A stretch of DNA of 64,000 nt from Nocardia sienata NBRC 100364. Lineage in GTDB: Bacteria > Actinomycetota > Actinomycetes > Mycobacteriales > Mycobacteriaceae. Position 1 is the first letter of the stretch. The number at the start of each line of letters is the position of its first letter. A program made the translations under genes and the position numbers. The stretch covers positions 186,001-250,000 of the forward strand of contig NZ_BDBX01000021.1 in NCBI RefSeq assembly GCF_001613205.1, written 5' to 3'. The notes under the pieces are model-generated. The model was not told the DNA's origin and ran no database searches. It saw only the letters and a program-made list of their open reading frames with translations. Of this stretch, positions 25,338-33,502 are shown one piece after another.

Positions 25338-25705
25338 CGTGCCCTCCGAGAACGGCGAGGCGGCGGTCACGAGCCGGCTCGCACGGTGGTGAGGTCGATG
25401 AGCGTCATATAAGTAAACATTCGCATACAATAGGCACATGTTTACTATTTCGCAAGACCCCCGGCGCGCACGACCGAACGACCCCGGCCCTGCGGGCCGG
25501 AGCCGGCGCACGGACCGAAAACACGGGCGGACACATCGGATCCGGCGCTCTCCGCCCGACCGGCTCCGACCCGCACAACCGACACGGGCAGAGTCCTGAA
25601 AAAACTTTCGCGGCAACACTTTCGGTCACCCGGCTAACACGGACCCGATCGCGGCGATAGGAGAGGCAATCGGGTTCCCGGACCCGCACACCGAAGGAGA
25701 GTGCT
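25338..25705. other. 368-base intergenic region with AT-rich control site
   Basis: Contains the inverted repeat at 25412-25446 and otherwise GC-rich sequence leading to the secreted protein gene. No gene or RNA is supported. Confidence 0.6.
25412..25446. promoter_or_regulatory. AT-rich 9-base inverted repeat, probable operator
   Basis: AGTAAACAT at 25412-25420 and ATGTTTACT at 25438-25446 are exact complements 17 bases apart, in a stretch much richer in AT than its surroundings. It is upstream of the minus-strand hypothetical gene. The binding protein is unknown. Confidence 0.6.
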
Positions 25706-26044
25706 GTGAAATCGACCGTCCGATACCTGCTCACCGGCGCGGCCGCACTCGCGGCCCTGACCTTCACCGGCGCACCGCAGGCCATGGCCTATCCGGTCGG
25801 ACCGTGGGGGGTGGAGGGTCCGTGCACCGGCCTGCCGCCGAACCAGTGCCCGTGGAGCCCCTCCGAGGACGGCCTCACCTGGTCGTACAAGGGCCATTCC
25901 TCGCACTACGACAAGATGGGCAACTACGTCTGCAACACCAACCAGTGGGAACCCCTGCGCACCGCGTACTGCACGACGGTGATGACACTGGTCCGCGCGC
26001 TGCCGCCGGTCCCGATCGGCGAGGTGCTCGGCGGGCAGAGCTGA
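25706..26044 (+). CDS. Small secreted protein with four cysteines
   Basis: 112 residues. The signal peptide has LLTGAAALAALTFTGAPQAM and ends at AMA near residue 31. The mature domain (YPVGPWGVEGPCTGLPPNQC, SYKGHSSHYDKMGNYVCNTN, YCTTVMTL) has four cysteines that could form two disulfides after export. I do not recognise a family. GAAGGAGAG precedes the start codon with good spacing. Single gene. Confidence 0.8.
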   Translation: MKSTVRYLLTGAAALAALTFTGAPQAMAYPVGPWGVEGPCTGLPPNQCPWSPSEDGLTWSYKGHSSHYDKMGNYVCNTNQWEPLRTAYCTTVMTLVRALPPVPIGEVLGGQS

Positions 26045-26135
26045 CCCGCCGGGGTTCGCGGGGCGGGAGCCCGAGGCCGGCGATCACCGAATGCCCTGCC
26101 GCCGAGTTCCCCCGCGACTCGCGACGCGTCCACGG

Positions 26136-26522
26136 CTAGTGCGCAGCCAGTACCCCACCGATACCGGTGCGGCCGGCCGGCGTCCCCACGAACTCGACGG
26201 TCACACCCGACCGGACCTCTTCACCGAACACCGAGACGACCGCGTCGGTCACTCCGGATATGAGGCGGGACACGATCTGCGGCCCGTCCGCCCGTTCGAA
26301 CGCCGCCTCTTTGATGCCGAAGGTCACGCTCGGCGCCGACTTCGCCACAGGCACACCGCCGATCGCCCAGCGGCCGTCGGGTAGACCGATCAGCCGGATG
26401 TCCACGATGGTCCGGGCCCAGTCGCCGTAGACCTCGACGACCGCGTCGGTCAGCCTGTCGATCAGCCAGGGCTCCCGGCCCGCGAGGTCACGTTCCAGGA
26501 CGTGCACAGTCAGATGCGGCAT
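26136..26522 (-). CDS. Tautomerase-superfamily protein (4-oxalocrotonate tautomerase-like, two units)
   Basis: 128 residues built as two similar beta-alpha-beta units: PHLTVHVLERDLAGREPWLI with TDAVVEVYG in the first half, and APSVTFGIKEAAFE with TDAVVSVFGEEVRSGVTVEF in the second. After Met removal the protein starts with Pro, the catalytic base of this superfamily. The second unit has no such proline, so a fused dimer with one active site per chain is likely. The substrate is unknown. Divergent from the MarR regulator, with a palindrome between them. Confidence 0.82.
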   Translation of the reverse strand: MPHLTVHVLERDLAGREPWLIDRLTDAVVEVYGDWARTIVDIRLIGLPDGRWAIGGVPVAKSAPSVTFGIKEAAFERADGPQIVSRLISGVTDAVVSVFGEEVRSGVTVEFVGTPAGRTGIGGVLAAH

Positions 26523-26547
26523 CGGAGCCCCTTAGGATAGATCAATA

Positions 26548-26562
26548 ACAAATCATATTTGT
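26548..26562. promoter_or_regulatory. Probable MarR operator
   Basis: ACAAAT-CAT-ATTTGT is a perfect 6-base inverted repeat in an AT-rich island between the divergent tautomerase and MarR genes. Confidence 0.6.
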
Positions 26563-26589
26563 AAGCAAAGGTAAATCGGAGGTTGTCAG

Positions 26590-27126
26590 GTGTCAACACC
26601 CGACTCCGCGGACGACACCGTCCGGGAGCTGCTGCTCCTGATGCCGCGTCTGGTCGGCCGGGCAAAGCGAATGCGCCCGCCGGCGGAGCTGCAGTCGTTC
26701 GACCTGGCTCCGCGACATCTGTCGCTGCTGGCGCTGCTCCTGCTCGACGGCCCGCAGACGGTCTCACAACTGGCCGGCCGGCTCGGTGTCGCACCCACGA
26801 CGGTGAGCCTCATCGTGAGCGACCTGAGCCGCAAAGAGGTACTGGTCCGCCACGAGGACGCCGCCGATCGCCGGCGCCGCATCATCGATATCGGCCCCGC
26901 GAGCAGACCGGCCATCTCCGAGTGGCTCTCCCCCGGCGCATACGCGTGGCGCGCGGCCCTGGCGCCGTTGACTCCCGCGCAGCGCCGCATGGTCGTCGAC
27001 ACCCTCCTCGCCTACGAGGCCGCGGTCGCGGAGGCCACCGGCGAACGACCAGGCGCCGCCCGGGTCGAGCCCTCCCGCTTGACGGGACCCGAGGCCCCGG
27101 GCGACACTCGGCCGTCGGAAGGATGA
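26590..27126 (+). CDS. MarR-family transcriptional regulator
   Basis: 178 residues. The winged HTH is visible as DGPQTVSQLAGRLGVAPTTV followed by SLIVSDLSRKEVLVRHED and the wing AADRRRRIIDI. A C-terminal tail of about 35 residues (GERPGAARVEPSRL) is longer than usual and looks disordered. The GTG start follows a GGAGG. It lies 3 bases from the transporter gene downstream and is divergent from the tautomerase. It probably regulates both through the palindrome at 26548-26562. Confidence 0.9.
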   Translation: MSTPDSADDTVRELLLLMPRLVGRAKRMRPPAELQSFDLAPRHLSLLALLLLDGPQTVSQLAGRLGVAPTTVSLIVSDLSRKEVLVRHEDAADRRRRIIDIGPASRPAISEWLSPGAYAWRAALAPLTPAQRRMVVDTLLAYEAAVAEATGERPGAARVEPSRLTGPEAPGDTRPSEG

Positions 27127-27129
27127 CAC

Positions 27130-28008
27130 ATGGGGTCAACGCTTTTCGCGATCGCGCTGCCGCTGGCACTGGGAATCGTCATGTTCGGGCTGGGACTCAC
27201 CCTCACCGTCGGCGACTTCGCCCGAGTGGCACGCTTTCCCAAGGCGGCGCTGATCGCATTGACCTGTCAGCTGATCGTGCTGCCCGCCCTCTGTTTCGGT
27301 CTGGTGCGACTGTTCGGCCTCGACGGCGCGCTGGCGGTGGGCATGATGCTGCTGGCCGCCTCACCCGGCGGCACCTCGGCGAATCTGTTCAGCCATATCG
27401 CCGGCGGCAATGTCGCCTTGAACATCACGCTGACGGCGGTGAACTCCGTGCTCGCCGTCTTCACGCTGCCGATCGTGGTGGGGCTGTCCTACTCGGTGTT
27501 CCTGGACGACGGCACGGGTATCGGCCTGCAACCCGGCAAGTTCCTTCAGGTCTTCGCCCTGGTCCTGGTCCCGGTAGTGCTCGGTATGACGGTGCGGCGC
27601 CTCTTCGCCGCCTGGGCCCTGCGGATGCACACCACCGTCAAGATCGCCGCCGCGGCGGTGCTGGCACTGGTGGTCGTCGCGGCCCTGGTCTCGGAATTCG
27701 ATGCCTTCACCGAGCATGTCGGGCAGCTGGGCGCCATCGCCCTGCTGCTGTGCGTGTGCAGCCTGCTCATCGGTTACGCGGTACCGCGCGCGTTCGGAGT
27801 GGAGCGGGCGGACGCGATCGCCGCCGGTATGGAGATCGGCGTGCACAACGCGGCCCTGGCCATCACCATCGCGGTGACCGTACTGGGCAACGAGACCATG
27901 GCGGTTCCCGGCGCGGTCTACGGCTTCCTCATGAACATCCCCGCGGCCCTCGCCACCTTCCTGTTCGCCCGCTCCCGGCGCACCGAACCCGCTCCGGCCC
28001 CGGCCTGA
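27130..28008 (+). CDS. Bile acid:sodium symporter (BASS/SBF) family transporter
   Basis: 292 residues, 9-10 hydrophobic helices. The family signatures are MMLLAASPGGTSANLFSHIA and, near residue 237, AAGMEIGVHNAALAITIAV, which form the sodium and substrate crossover region. Relatives move organic anions such as pantoate, pyruvate or steroids with sodium. It is cotranscribed with the MarR gene and ends 18 bases before the convergent second MarR gene. Confidence 0.9.
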   Translation: MGSTLFAIALPLALGIVMFGLGLTLTVGDFARVARFPKAALIALTCQLIVLPALCFGLVRLFGLDGALAVGMMLLAASPGGTSANLFSHIAGGNVALNITLTAVNSVLAVFTLPIVVGLSYSVFLDDGTGIGLQPGKFLQVFALVLVPVVLGMTVRRLFAAWALRMHTTVKIAAAAVLALVVVAALVSEFDAFTEHVGQLGAIALLLCVCSLLIGYAVPRAFGVERADAIAAGMEIGVHNAALAITIAVTVLGNETMAVPGAVYGFLMNIPAALATFLFARSRRTEPAPAPA

Positions 28009-28026
28009 CCGCTGCGACCGGCGACC

Positions 28027-28497
28027 TCACGTCCGGCCGGGCGAACCCGCCTCGTCCGGCCGGGTCGGAAGCGACGCGACCGCCGAATCGAGGGCATCCA
28101 GCAATTCGGCGAACCGCGCCCGGCCGTCGACGCCCAGGGCGTCCAGAACGAGACCGTTGAGCACCCCGTAGGTCTCCTGGGCCCGGCCGATCGTCTCCCG
28201 CCCGCGGGCAGTGAGGAACAGGGCGACCGCCCGGGGATCCTGATCGCTCACCCGCCGCTCGACCAGGCCGGCACCGCGTAGGCGCCCCATCGCGGCGACC
28301 ACGGCGGATTCGCCGAGCCGCAGGCGCCGGGCGATATCACGCTGGGAACAGCCCGGATCGTCGGCGATGACGGAAAGGATCCCGGCCTGGGCCGTGGTGA
28401 CGCCGGCACTGTCGATCAGCAGGTGGTCGGACTTCTTGCGCAGCGAATGAGCCACCTGCTGGATCCGGCCGACCAATCGGTACGGGTCCCTTGCCAT
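28027..28497 (-). CDS. MarR-family transcriptional regulator
   Basis: 156 residues from the ATG at 28497, which has AGAGG 8 bases upstream; a GTG at 28506 is possible. The winged HTH reads PGCSQRDIARRLRLGESAVV then AAMGRLRGAGLVERRVSDQD PRAV, as in MarR proteins. It is divergent from the amidohydrolase/thioesterase pair, with a palindrome at 28513-28532 between them, and so probably represses those genes. Confidence 0.9.
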   Translation of the reverse strand: MARDPYRLVGRIQQVAHSLRKKSDHLLIDSAGVTTAQAGILSVIADDPGCSQRDIARRLRLGESAVVAAMGRLRGAGLVERRVSDQDPRAVALFLTARGRETIGRAQETYGVLNGLVLDALGVDGRARFAELLDALDSAVASLPTRPDEAGSPGRT

Positions 28498-28512
28498 CCT
28501 GTCCACCTCTCA

Positions 28513-28532
28513 ATACTTTGATAGTGAAGTAT
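28513..28532. promoter_or_regulatory. Probable MarR operator
   Basis: ATACTT-TGATAGTG-AAGTAT is a 6-base inverted repeat in the 57-base divergent region between the MarR gene and the amidohydrolase gene. The spacing and AT-rich arms resemble MarR sites. Confidence 0.65.
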
Positions 28533-28554
28533 ATCCTTCCGGAAGGAGCTGTCC

Positions 28555-29394
28555 ATGGGCGCGATCGACGTCTGGGCCCAGCAGGTGGGCCCCCGAATGG
28601 CCCGCGAGCCCTGGCTGGCCACCCTGCTGCGCTGGACCGGTAAGGACCCCGCGGACATGGCCCCCGGGATCGACCGGACGCTCGCGCGGATGGACGCCGC
28701 CGGAGTGGATCTCGCGCTGCTGTCGGCCTGGTACGGGCCCGGCGGCGCCCTGATCACCAACGACGAGGTGCGGGCCGCCGTCGAGCACGCACCCGGCAGA
28801 TTCCGCGGCCTGCTCGGAGTCGACCTCCGCGACCCCGTGCGTGCCGCGCGGACCGTCCGCGACCTGGCCGGCGACGTCTTCGTGGGCGTCCGGGTCGTCC
28901 CCTGGTTGTGGGAGCTACCGCCGGATCATCGGCTCTACTACCCCGTCTACACCGCGTGCGTCGAGGCGGGCGTACCGCTGTGCACCCAGATCGGGCACAC
29001 CGGACCGTTGAAGACCTCGGAAACCGGCCGGCCCATCCCGTACCTGGAGCGGGTCCTGCTCGATTTCCCGGATCTGGTGGTGGTGGGTGGTCATGTGGGA
29101 TTCCCGTGGCTGGACGAAGTCGTCACGCTCACGGTCAAATTCCCGAACTTCTACGTCGACACCTCCGCCTATGCGCTCGACCGGCTGCCCGCGGCGTTCC
29201 TCGACTACGCCCGAACGCTGGGCCGCCGCCGCGTCATGTTCGGCACGAACTGGCCGATGATCGATCCGGGCCGGGCACTGCGGGACCTGACGAGCTTGGG
29301 CTGGGACGCGGAACTGCGTGCCGATTTCCTCGCCGGCACCGCCCGGCGGGTGTTCCGCCTGCCCGATACCCCGGCCGCGGCGGCCCGGGCGTGA
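28555..29394 (+). CDS. Amidohydrolase-2 family metal-dependent hydrolase/decarboxylase
   Basis: 279 residues with the amidohydrolase-related pattern: MDAAGVDLALLSAW, FRGLLGVDLRDP, VPLCTQIGHTGP, LLDFPDLVVVGGHVGFPWLD with the metal-binding His, and RVMFGTNWPMIDPGRAL with the catalytic region. The N-terminal HxH-type metal motif is not obvious; the sequence starts MGAIDVWAQQVG. Relatives include gamma-resorcylate-type decarboxylases and lactone hydrolases. An AAGGAG site precedes the ATG. GTGA overlap with the thioesterase gene shows an operon. Confidence 0.82.
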   Translation: MGAIDVWAQQVGPRMAREPWLATLLRWTGKDPADMAPGIDRTLARMDAAGVDLALLSAWYGPGGALITNDEVRAAVEHAPGRFRGLLGVDLRDPVRAARTVRDLAGDVFVGVRVVPWLWELPPDHRLYYPVYTACVEAGVPLCTQIGHTGPLKTSETGRPIPYLERVLLDFPDLVVVGGHVGFPWLDEVVTLTVKFPNFYVDTSAYALDRLPAAFLDYARTLGRRRVMFGTNWPMIDPGRALRDLTSLGWDAELRADFLAGTARRVFRLPDTPAAAARA

Positions 29395-29831
29395 GCACCC
29401 TCGATCCGCGGATGCGCGCGCACATCACGGACAGCTTTGCACGTCAGGGGCTGATGGCACATCTCGGCGCCCGCCTGTCCACGATCGAGCCGGGCCACGT
29501 CGAGATCACCCTCGATCACGCACCCACACTCACCCAGCAGCACGGCTACTTCCACGCCGGCGCCACCGGCGCGATCGCCGATACGGCCGGCGGCTACGCG
29601 GCCCTGTCGACCTTCGATACCGCCGATTCGGTCCTGACCGTGGATTACAGCGTCAATCTGCTCGCTCCCGCGCGCGGCGAGCGACTGGTCGCACGGGGGC
29701 GGGTCGTGCGCACCGGGCGGACCATCGCGGTGTGCTCGCTGGATGTCCACGCCGTGGACGGCGAGCAGTCGACCCATGTGGCAACCGGCCGCCAGACCCT
29801 GATACGCCTGGCGGGCCGTCCCGATCGCTGA
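29391..29831 (+). CDS. PaaI-type hotdog-fold thioesterase
   Basis: 146 residues. HGYFHAGATGAIADTAGGYA is the hotdog active-site region of the PaaI family, and DYSVNLLAPARGERLVARGR the following strand pair. It probably hydrolyses an aryl- or acyl-CoA. The GTG start overlaps the amidohydrolase stop (GTGA), so the two are translated together, under the MarR-type regulator at 28027-28497. Confidence 0.88.
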   Translation: MSTLDPRMRAHITDSFARQGLMAHLGARLSTIEPGHVEITLDHAPTLTQQHGYFHAGATGAIADTAGGYAALSTFDTADSVLTVDYSVNLLAPARGERLVARGRVVRTGRTIAVCSLDVHAVDGEQSTHVATGRQTLIRLAGRPDR

Positions 29832-29883
29832 GCGCCGGCCGGATACCGAGATGAGTCCGCTCGGCCGCGGGATCTCCGTCGGC

Positions 29884-30717
29884 TCATTCCCGGGAGGTGA
29901 ACGGCCCCGCGACGATCCGGCTCCCGGTGATCGACAGGTCGGCATCGAAGCTGCATTCGATCACCGCGCTGGTGAACCGGGCCGATCGCTCGTAGATCTC
30001 GGATACGTGGCCGGTAAGCCAATGCGCGATGCCCAGGGATCCGACGCCCGTCACCCCGGCGATATGGACGATGACCCGGCCGTCGGCCACCTGCCGGGCG
30101 AGATAGCCGATATCGATCCGGTTCGTGCTGTCGGCACGGAACGGAGAGCCGTACCGACGCCCGGAAGCTCTGTCGACGAGCTACCAGGTGTTGTCGATGT
30201 TCTCGAAACGCAGGGCCTTGTCGGCGGCGAGCAGGCGCCGCGCCACCGGGGCCGCCTCCGGCTCGCAGATCACCACGGCGTCACCGGCCGGGACATCCTC
30301 GGTGTCGGGCTCGATCTCGAATCGCGTGGACGCCAACGACAGGCGAGTAAGGTCGATCTCGACCTGCTGCTGGGTGTGCTGATAACTCACGTCGAAGTGC
30401 ATATGTTCGCGCGTGTCCTCGTTTTCGGCCGGCCGGGGAATCCCGACCGCTACCGGGCCGACACCGAAGAACGCGCGTTCGGCCGGCGGAGCGCTCGTCC
30501 TGATCTGGCTGATCCGGCCTTTCGTCACCCCGAGCAACTTCGCGACCTCGGTGAAACTGAGACCGGCCCGATGCGCTTCCTCGATCGCCTCTTTGCGGAG
30601 CCGCGCCAGCTCGATGGCTCGCTGCTGGTACAGCGTGATCAGTTCGGTGGCCCGCTGACCACGGCGCACCGGGTCCGGATCGCTACGGACCTCGTCGAAC
30701 TCGCCGGCTCCATCCAC
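29884..30717 (-). pseudogene. HTH regulator family gene with an in-frame amber codon at 30181-30183
   Basis: One continuous frame on the minus strand, interrupted only by TAG after ...RFENIDNTW. The first part carries a helix-turn-helix (AGLSFTEVAKLLGVTKGRIS) and the conserved GDAVVICEPEAAPVARRLLA. After the TAG the same frame resumes with LVDRASGRRYGSPFRADSTN, then IAGVTGVGSLGIAHWL and ECSFDADLSITGSRIV. These belong together in a family of actinomycete proteins that I recall as one unbroken chain of this kind (established only from memory). So the gene looks split by a point stop: a recent nonsense mutation, readthrough, or a sequencing error. The GTG at 30717, seven bases after a TAAACT -10-like box, suits leaderless translation; an upstream TTG at 30786 is less likely. 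Confidence 0.75.
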
Positions 30718-30737
30718 ACCGTGGAGTTTAGAGGCGC

Positions 30738-30767
30738 TTGACAGCAAACCCGCAGCGGCCGTAAGGT
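30738..30767 (+). promoter_or_regulatory. Candidate sigma-70-type promoter
   Basis: TTGACA at 30738 and TAAGGT at 30762 are separated by 18 bases and point toward the small gene at 30909. It overlaps the upstream region of the divergent regulator gene. Confidence 0.5.
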
Positions 30768-30908
30768 CGTGTTTATACCCCCTCAACTTCGACGGGTCTC
30801 GCGGGATCCTGTGTTTATGAGGGGTAAACGCTCGTTCTGAACAAGCTCCGCTTTTCCGGCCCGAGATAGACGTCCGTGTTCAAATCATCGAACTTGCGAG
30901 GTCAGACC

Positions 30909-31157
30909 ATGCCCGAACAGCGTCCGCCGCTGCCCATCCGGACCACCAACCGAGCCATGGCCGCAACTCTGCGGCTGTGGCAGGTCACCCGATGCACAGA
31001 CCCCACAATCCTGGAACGGGTCGCCAACGGACTGCGTGAGCTACCCGACGAGCACCCGCCCAACCATCACGCATCCGGCGCCCTTCCGGCCGAGCGACAC
31101 CCCGGCGCGCCTGCACCGCACCGGGTTCGGCGGTACCCGGACGCCCCCGACGCCTGA
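30909..31157 (+). CDS. Small hypothetical protein
   Basis: 82 residues beginning MPEQRPPLPIRTTNRAMAAT, with an amphipathic middle (LRLWQVTRCTDPTILERVAN) and a proline-rich end. No family recognised. It lies downstream of the promoter at 30738 and 26 bases before the cysteine-rich gene, so the pair may be cotranscribed. The ribosome-binding site is weak (GAGGTC), so this is a modest call. Confidence 0.45.
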   Translation: MPEQRPPLPIRTTNRAMAATLRLWQVTRCTDPTILERVANGLRELPDEHPPNHHASGALPAERHPGAPAPHRVRRYPDAPDA

Positions 31158-31183
31158 CCATTTCCCAGCGCAGAAAGACGGAT

Positions 31184-31642
31184 ATGCCACAGTTCGGCGA
31201 ACCGGTGTGCGGGTGCCGCATCGCGCCCTGGATCCACACCGGAATGCTCGTACCGAAATCCTCCCCCGGCCTCTACTACTGTCCGGAGAAGTTGTACTGC
31301 CTGCACGGCACCCGGCTCGAGAACGGCCGCATCGCGAACCATTGGCGCAACGTGCCGGGCGAATGTCCCTGGACAGGAATCGAAGTCCTCGACAGACCGA
31401 TATGCGAGTGCGGGCGCGGACCCTGGATCAACCTCCGGTACCTGCGAATCTTCCTCCGCGAAAACCTCATCGGACCCGTCACCGCCCTCAGCTGTCCGGG
31501 CCTGTGCCCGGGGACCCTGGTATCGGTCGACAACGAACGAATAGTCGATCATCGGCGCGACCACCGCACCCGGTGCCCCTGGTCCGGCACGCGGATCATC
31601 CCCATCGGCACTCCCCCGCCGCTGTTCCCGCCGACCCGCTGA
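31184..31642 (+). CDS. Cysteine-rich protein with two internal repeats
   Basis: 152 residues made of two similar units of about 60. Unit 1: CGCRIAPWIH ... YCPEKLYCLHGTRLENGRI ... ANHWRNVPGECPWTG. Unit 2: CECGRGPWINL ... SCPGLCPGTLVSVDNERI ... VDHRRDHRTRCPWSG. Each has five cysteines with CxC at the front and CPW(T/S)G at the end, suggesting metal-binding (zinc-ribbon-like) modules. No signal peptide is obvious. The family is not recognised and a DNA- or RNA-binding role is speculation. Just upstream is the small gene at 30909; downstream lies the independent dhaK. Confidence 0.7.
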   Translation: MPQFGEPVCGCRIAPWIHTGMLVPKSSPGLYYCPEKLYCLHGTRLENGRIANHWRNVPGECPWTGIEVLDRPICECGRGPWINLRYLRIFLRENLIGPVTALSCPGLCPGTLVSVDNERIVDHRRDHRTRCPWSGTRIIPIGTPPPLFPPTR

Positions 31643-31692
31643 AGCGCCGGTAACTAGTATCGGTCGACAGTCGATCGAAGGAGAACGACATC

Positions 31693-32694
31693 GTGCGCCG
31701 TCAGATCCGCAACCAGCCCGAGGCCGCGCCCGAGGAGGCACTCGAGGGACTCTCGCTCACCCATCCGACACTCATCCGCTACGACCGCACGCGCGGCATC
31801 GTCACCCGGGCCACCCCGGCCCGCGACAAGGTCGGCCTCGTCTCCGGCGGCGGATCCGGCCACGAACCCTTACACGCCGGCTTCGTCGGTTACGGCATGC
31901 TCGACGTGGCCGTACCCGGCGCGGTGTTCGCCAGCCCCACCGCACTGCAGGTGCACGAGGGCACCGTGGCCGCCGACTCCGGCCGGGGTGTCGTGCAGAT
32001 CGTGAAGAACTACACCGGCGACGTCCTCAACTTCCAGATCGCCGGCGAACTGGCCGGTGACGACAATGCCGTCGCGACCGAAATCGTGCTCGTCGACGAC
32101 GACCTGGCCACCCAGAGCACCGACGACGACGGCCCGGGCCGCCGCGGCACCGCGGCGGTGCTCGCGGTCGAGAAGCTCTGCGGCGCGAGCGCGGAGGCCG
32201 GAGCCGACCTGCCCACGGTCGCCGGGATCGGCCGTCGCGTCGCGCGCAACGCCCGCACGCTCGGCTTCGCGCTCGGCGCCGGTACGCACCCCGGCGAAAC
32301 CGCCCCGGCGTTCACGCTCGAACCCGGCGAAGTCGAACTGGGTGTCGGCATCCACGGCGAACGCGGCACCGGCCGGGTCCCGTTCGCCGACGCCGATACG
32401 CTGGTAGCGCTGCTGGTCGACCCGCTGGTCGCCGAACTCGAACTCGCTCGCGGATCCGCGGTGATCGCCATCGTCAACGGTCTCGGCGGCGCCTACCCCA
32501 TCGAACTGTCCATCGCGGCGCGCGCGGTACACCGGCAACTCGCCGGACGCGGTATCACCGTCGCCCGCTCACTGGCCGGTAGCTATGTCACCTCGCTCGA
32601 TATGGTCGGGGTCTCGCTCACCCTGCTGCCCGCCGACACCGATCTGCTTCCGCTCTGGGACGCGCCCGTGCGCACCCCCGCCCTGACCTGGTGA
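31693..32694 (+). CDS. dhaK: Dihydroxyacetone kinase subunit DhaK
   Basis: 333 residues, the usual DhaK length. GLVSGGGSGHEPLHAGFVGY is the substrate-binding site, EGTVAADSGRGVVQIVKNYT a conserved strand, and ELGVGIHGERGTGR contains the histidine that forms the hemiaminal with dihydroxyacetone. GGAG lies 10 bases before the GTG start. It is followed 12 bases later by dhaL, and together they phosphorylate dihydroxyacetone. Confidence 0.95.
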   Translation: MRRQIRNQPEAAPEEALEGLSLTHPTLIRYDRTRGIVTRATPARDKVGLVSGGGSGHEPLHAGFVGYGMLDVAVPGAVFASPTALQVHEGTVAADSGRGVVQIVKNYTGDVLNFQIAGELAGDDNAVATEIVLVDDDLATQSTDDDGPGRRGTAAVLAVEKLCGASAEAGADLPTVAGIGRRVARNARTLGFALGAGTHPGETAPAFTLEPGEVELGVGIHGERGTGRVPFADADTLVALLVDPLVAELELARGSAVIAIVNGLGGAYPIELSIAARAVHRQLAGRGITVARSLAGSYVTSLDMVGVSLTLLPADTDLLPLWDAPVRTPALTW

Positions 32695-32706
32695 AGGAGC
32701 CTGCTC

Positions 32707-33384
32707 ATGAACAACGAAGCACTACCCGCGGGATTCGGGCAGCGTTGGGTGCACACCATGTTCGACGCCTTCCTCGACCGCACCGAAGCACTCGCCGATC
32801 TCGACCGCCGCGCCGGTGACGGCGATTTCGGCGCCAATATCGCCGCCGCCCTGCGCCGCGCCCGCGAGAACATCGACACCGCACCCCCCACCACCTACAC
32901 GGACTGGCTGACCGCGGTATCCCGCGGATTCCTGGGCACCGGCGGCACCAGCGGACCCCTGTTCGGCATGTTCTTCCGCGAACTCGCCCGCTGCGCAACC
33001 GATTCCGAACCCACCCTGGCGGAGTTCTCCCAGGGCCTGACCGCCGGTGTGGCCACCGTGCAGCGATACGGGAAGGCCGAAGTCGGGCACAAGACCATGG
33101 TCGACGCGCTCGCACCGGCCGCCGAAACCCTCGCCGCCCGCGTCGCCGACAGCAACCCCGCCGCGGCCCTCACCGCCACCGCCGAGGCCGCCGTGACGGG
33201 CGCGTCGGCCACCGTATCCCTGGTGGCCAAACGCGGCCGGGCCAGCTACGTCGGCGAGGTGGCACGCGGCGTGCTCGACCCGGGTGCGGCCGCCGCCGCC
33301 CTGATCCTGCAGGCCGCCGCCGCGGCCTGCGAAGAGCCGCCGGGCGATATCGATACCGGGTGGCTCGGCAGCGCGACCGCATGA
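32707..33384 (+). CDS. dhaL: Dihydroxyacetone kinase subunit DhaL
   Basis: 225 residues. LADLDRRAGDGDFGANIAAA carries the aspartates that bind Mg-ADP, and GTGGTSGPLFGMFFREL and GHKTMVDALAPAAE are conserved loops. In PTS-type systems DhaL hands phosphate from DhaM to dihydroxyacetone on DhaK. No dhaM is in the window, so the phosphoryl donor is unknown. In the dhaKL operon. Confidence 0.95.
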   Translation: MNNEALPAGFGQRWVHTMFDAFLDRTEALADLDRRAGDGDFGANIAAALRRARENIDTAPPTTYTDWLTAVSRGFLGTGGTSGPLFGMFFRELARCATDSEPTLAEFSQGLTAGVATVQRYGKAEVGHKTMVDALAPAAETLAARVADSNPAAALTATAEAAVTGASATVSLVAKRGRASYVGEVARGVLDPGAAAAALILQAAAAACEEPPGDIDTGWLGSATA

Positions 33385-33502
33385 ACCATCCGAACGACAG
33401 GACTCGGTACCGGAGTCGGGTCATGAGGCCGGAGGTTTGGGCCGAAACGAGACCTGGCGGCCATCCGTTGCGGCAAGATCGCCCCGTCAGTAAGTTCACT
33501 CC

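Noticed and set aside
26045..26067. CCCGCC/GGCGGG weak hairpin after the secreted protein
   Set aside because: Only six pairs with an 11-base loop; too weak to call a terminator.
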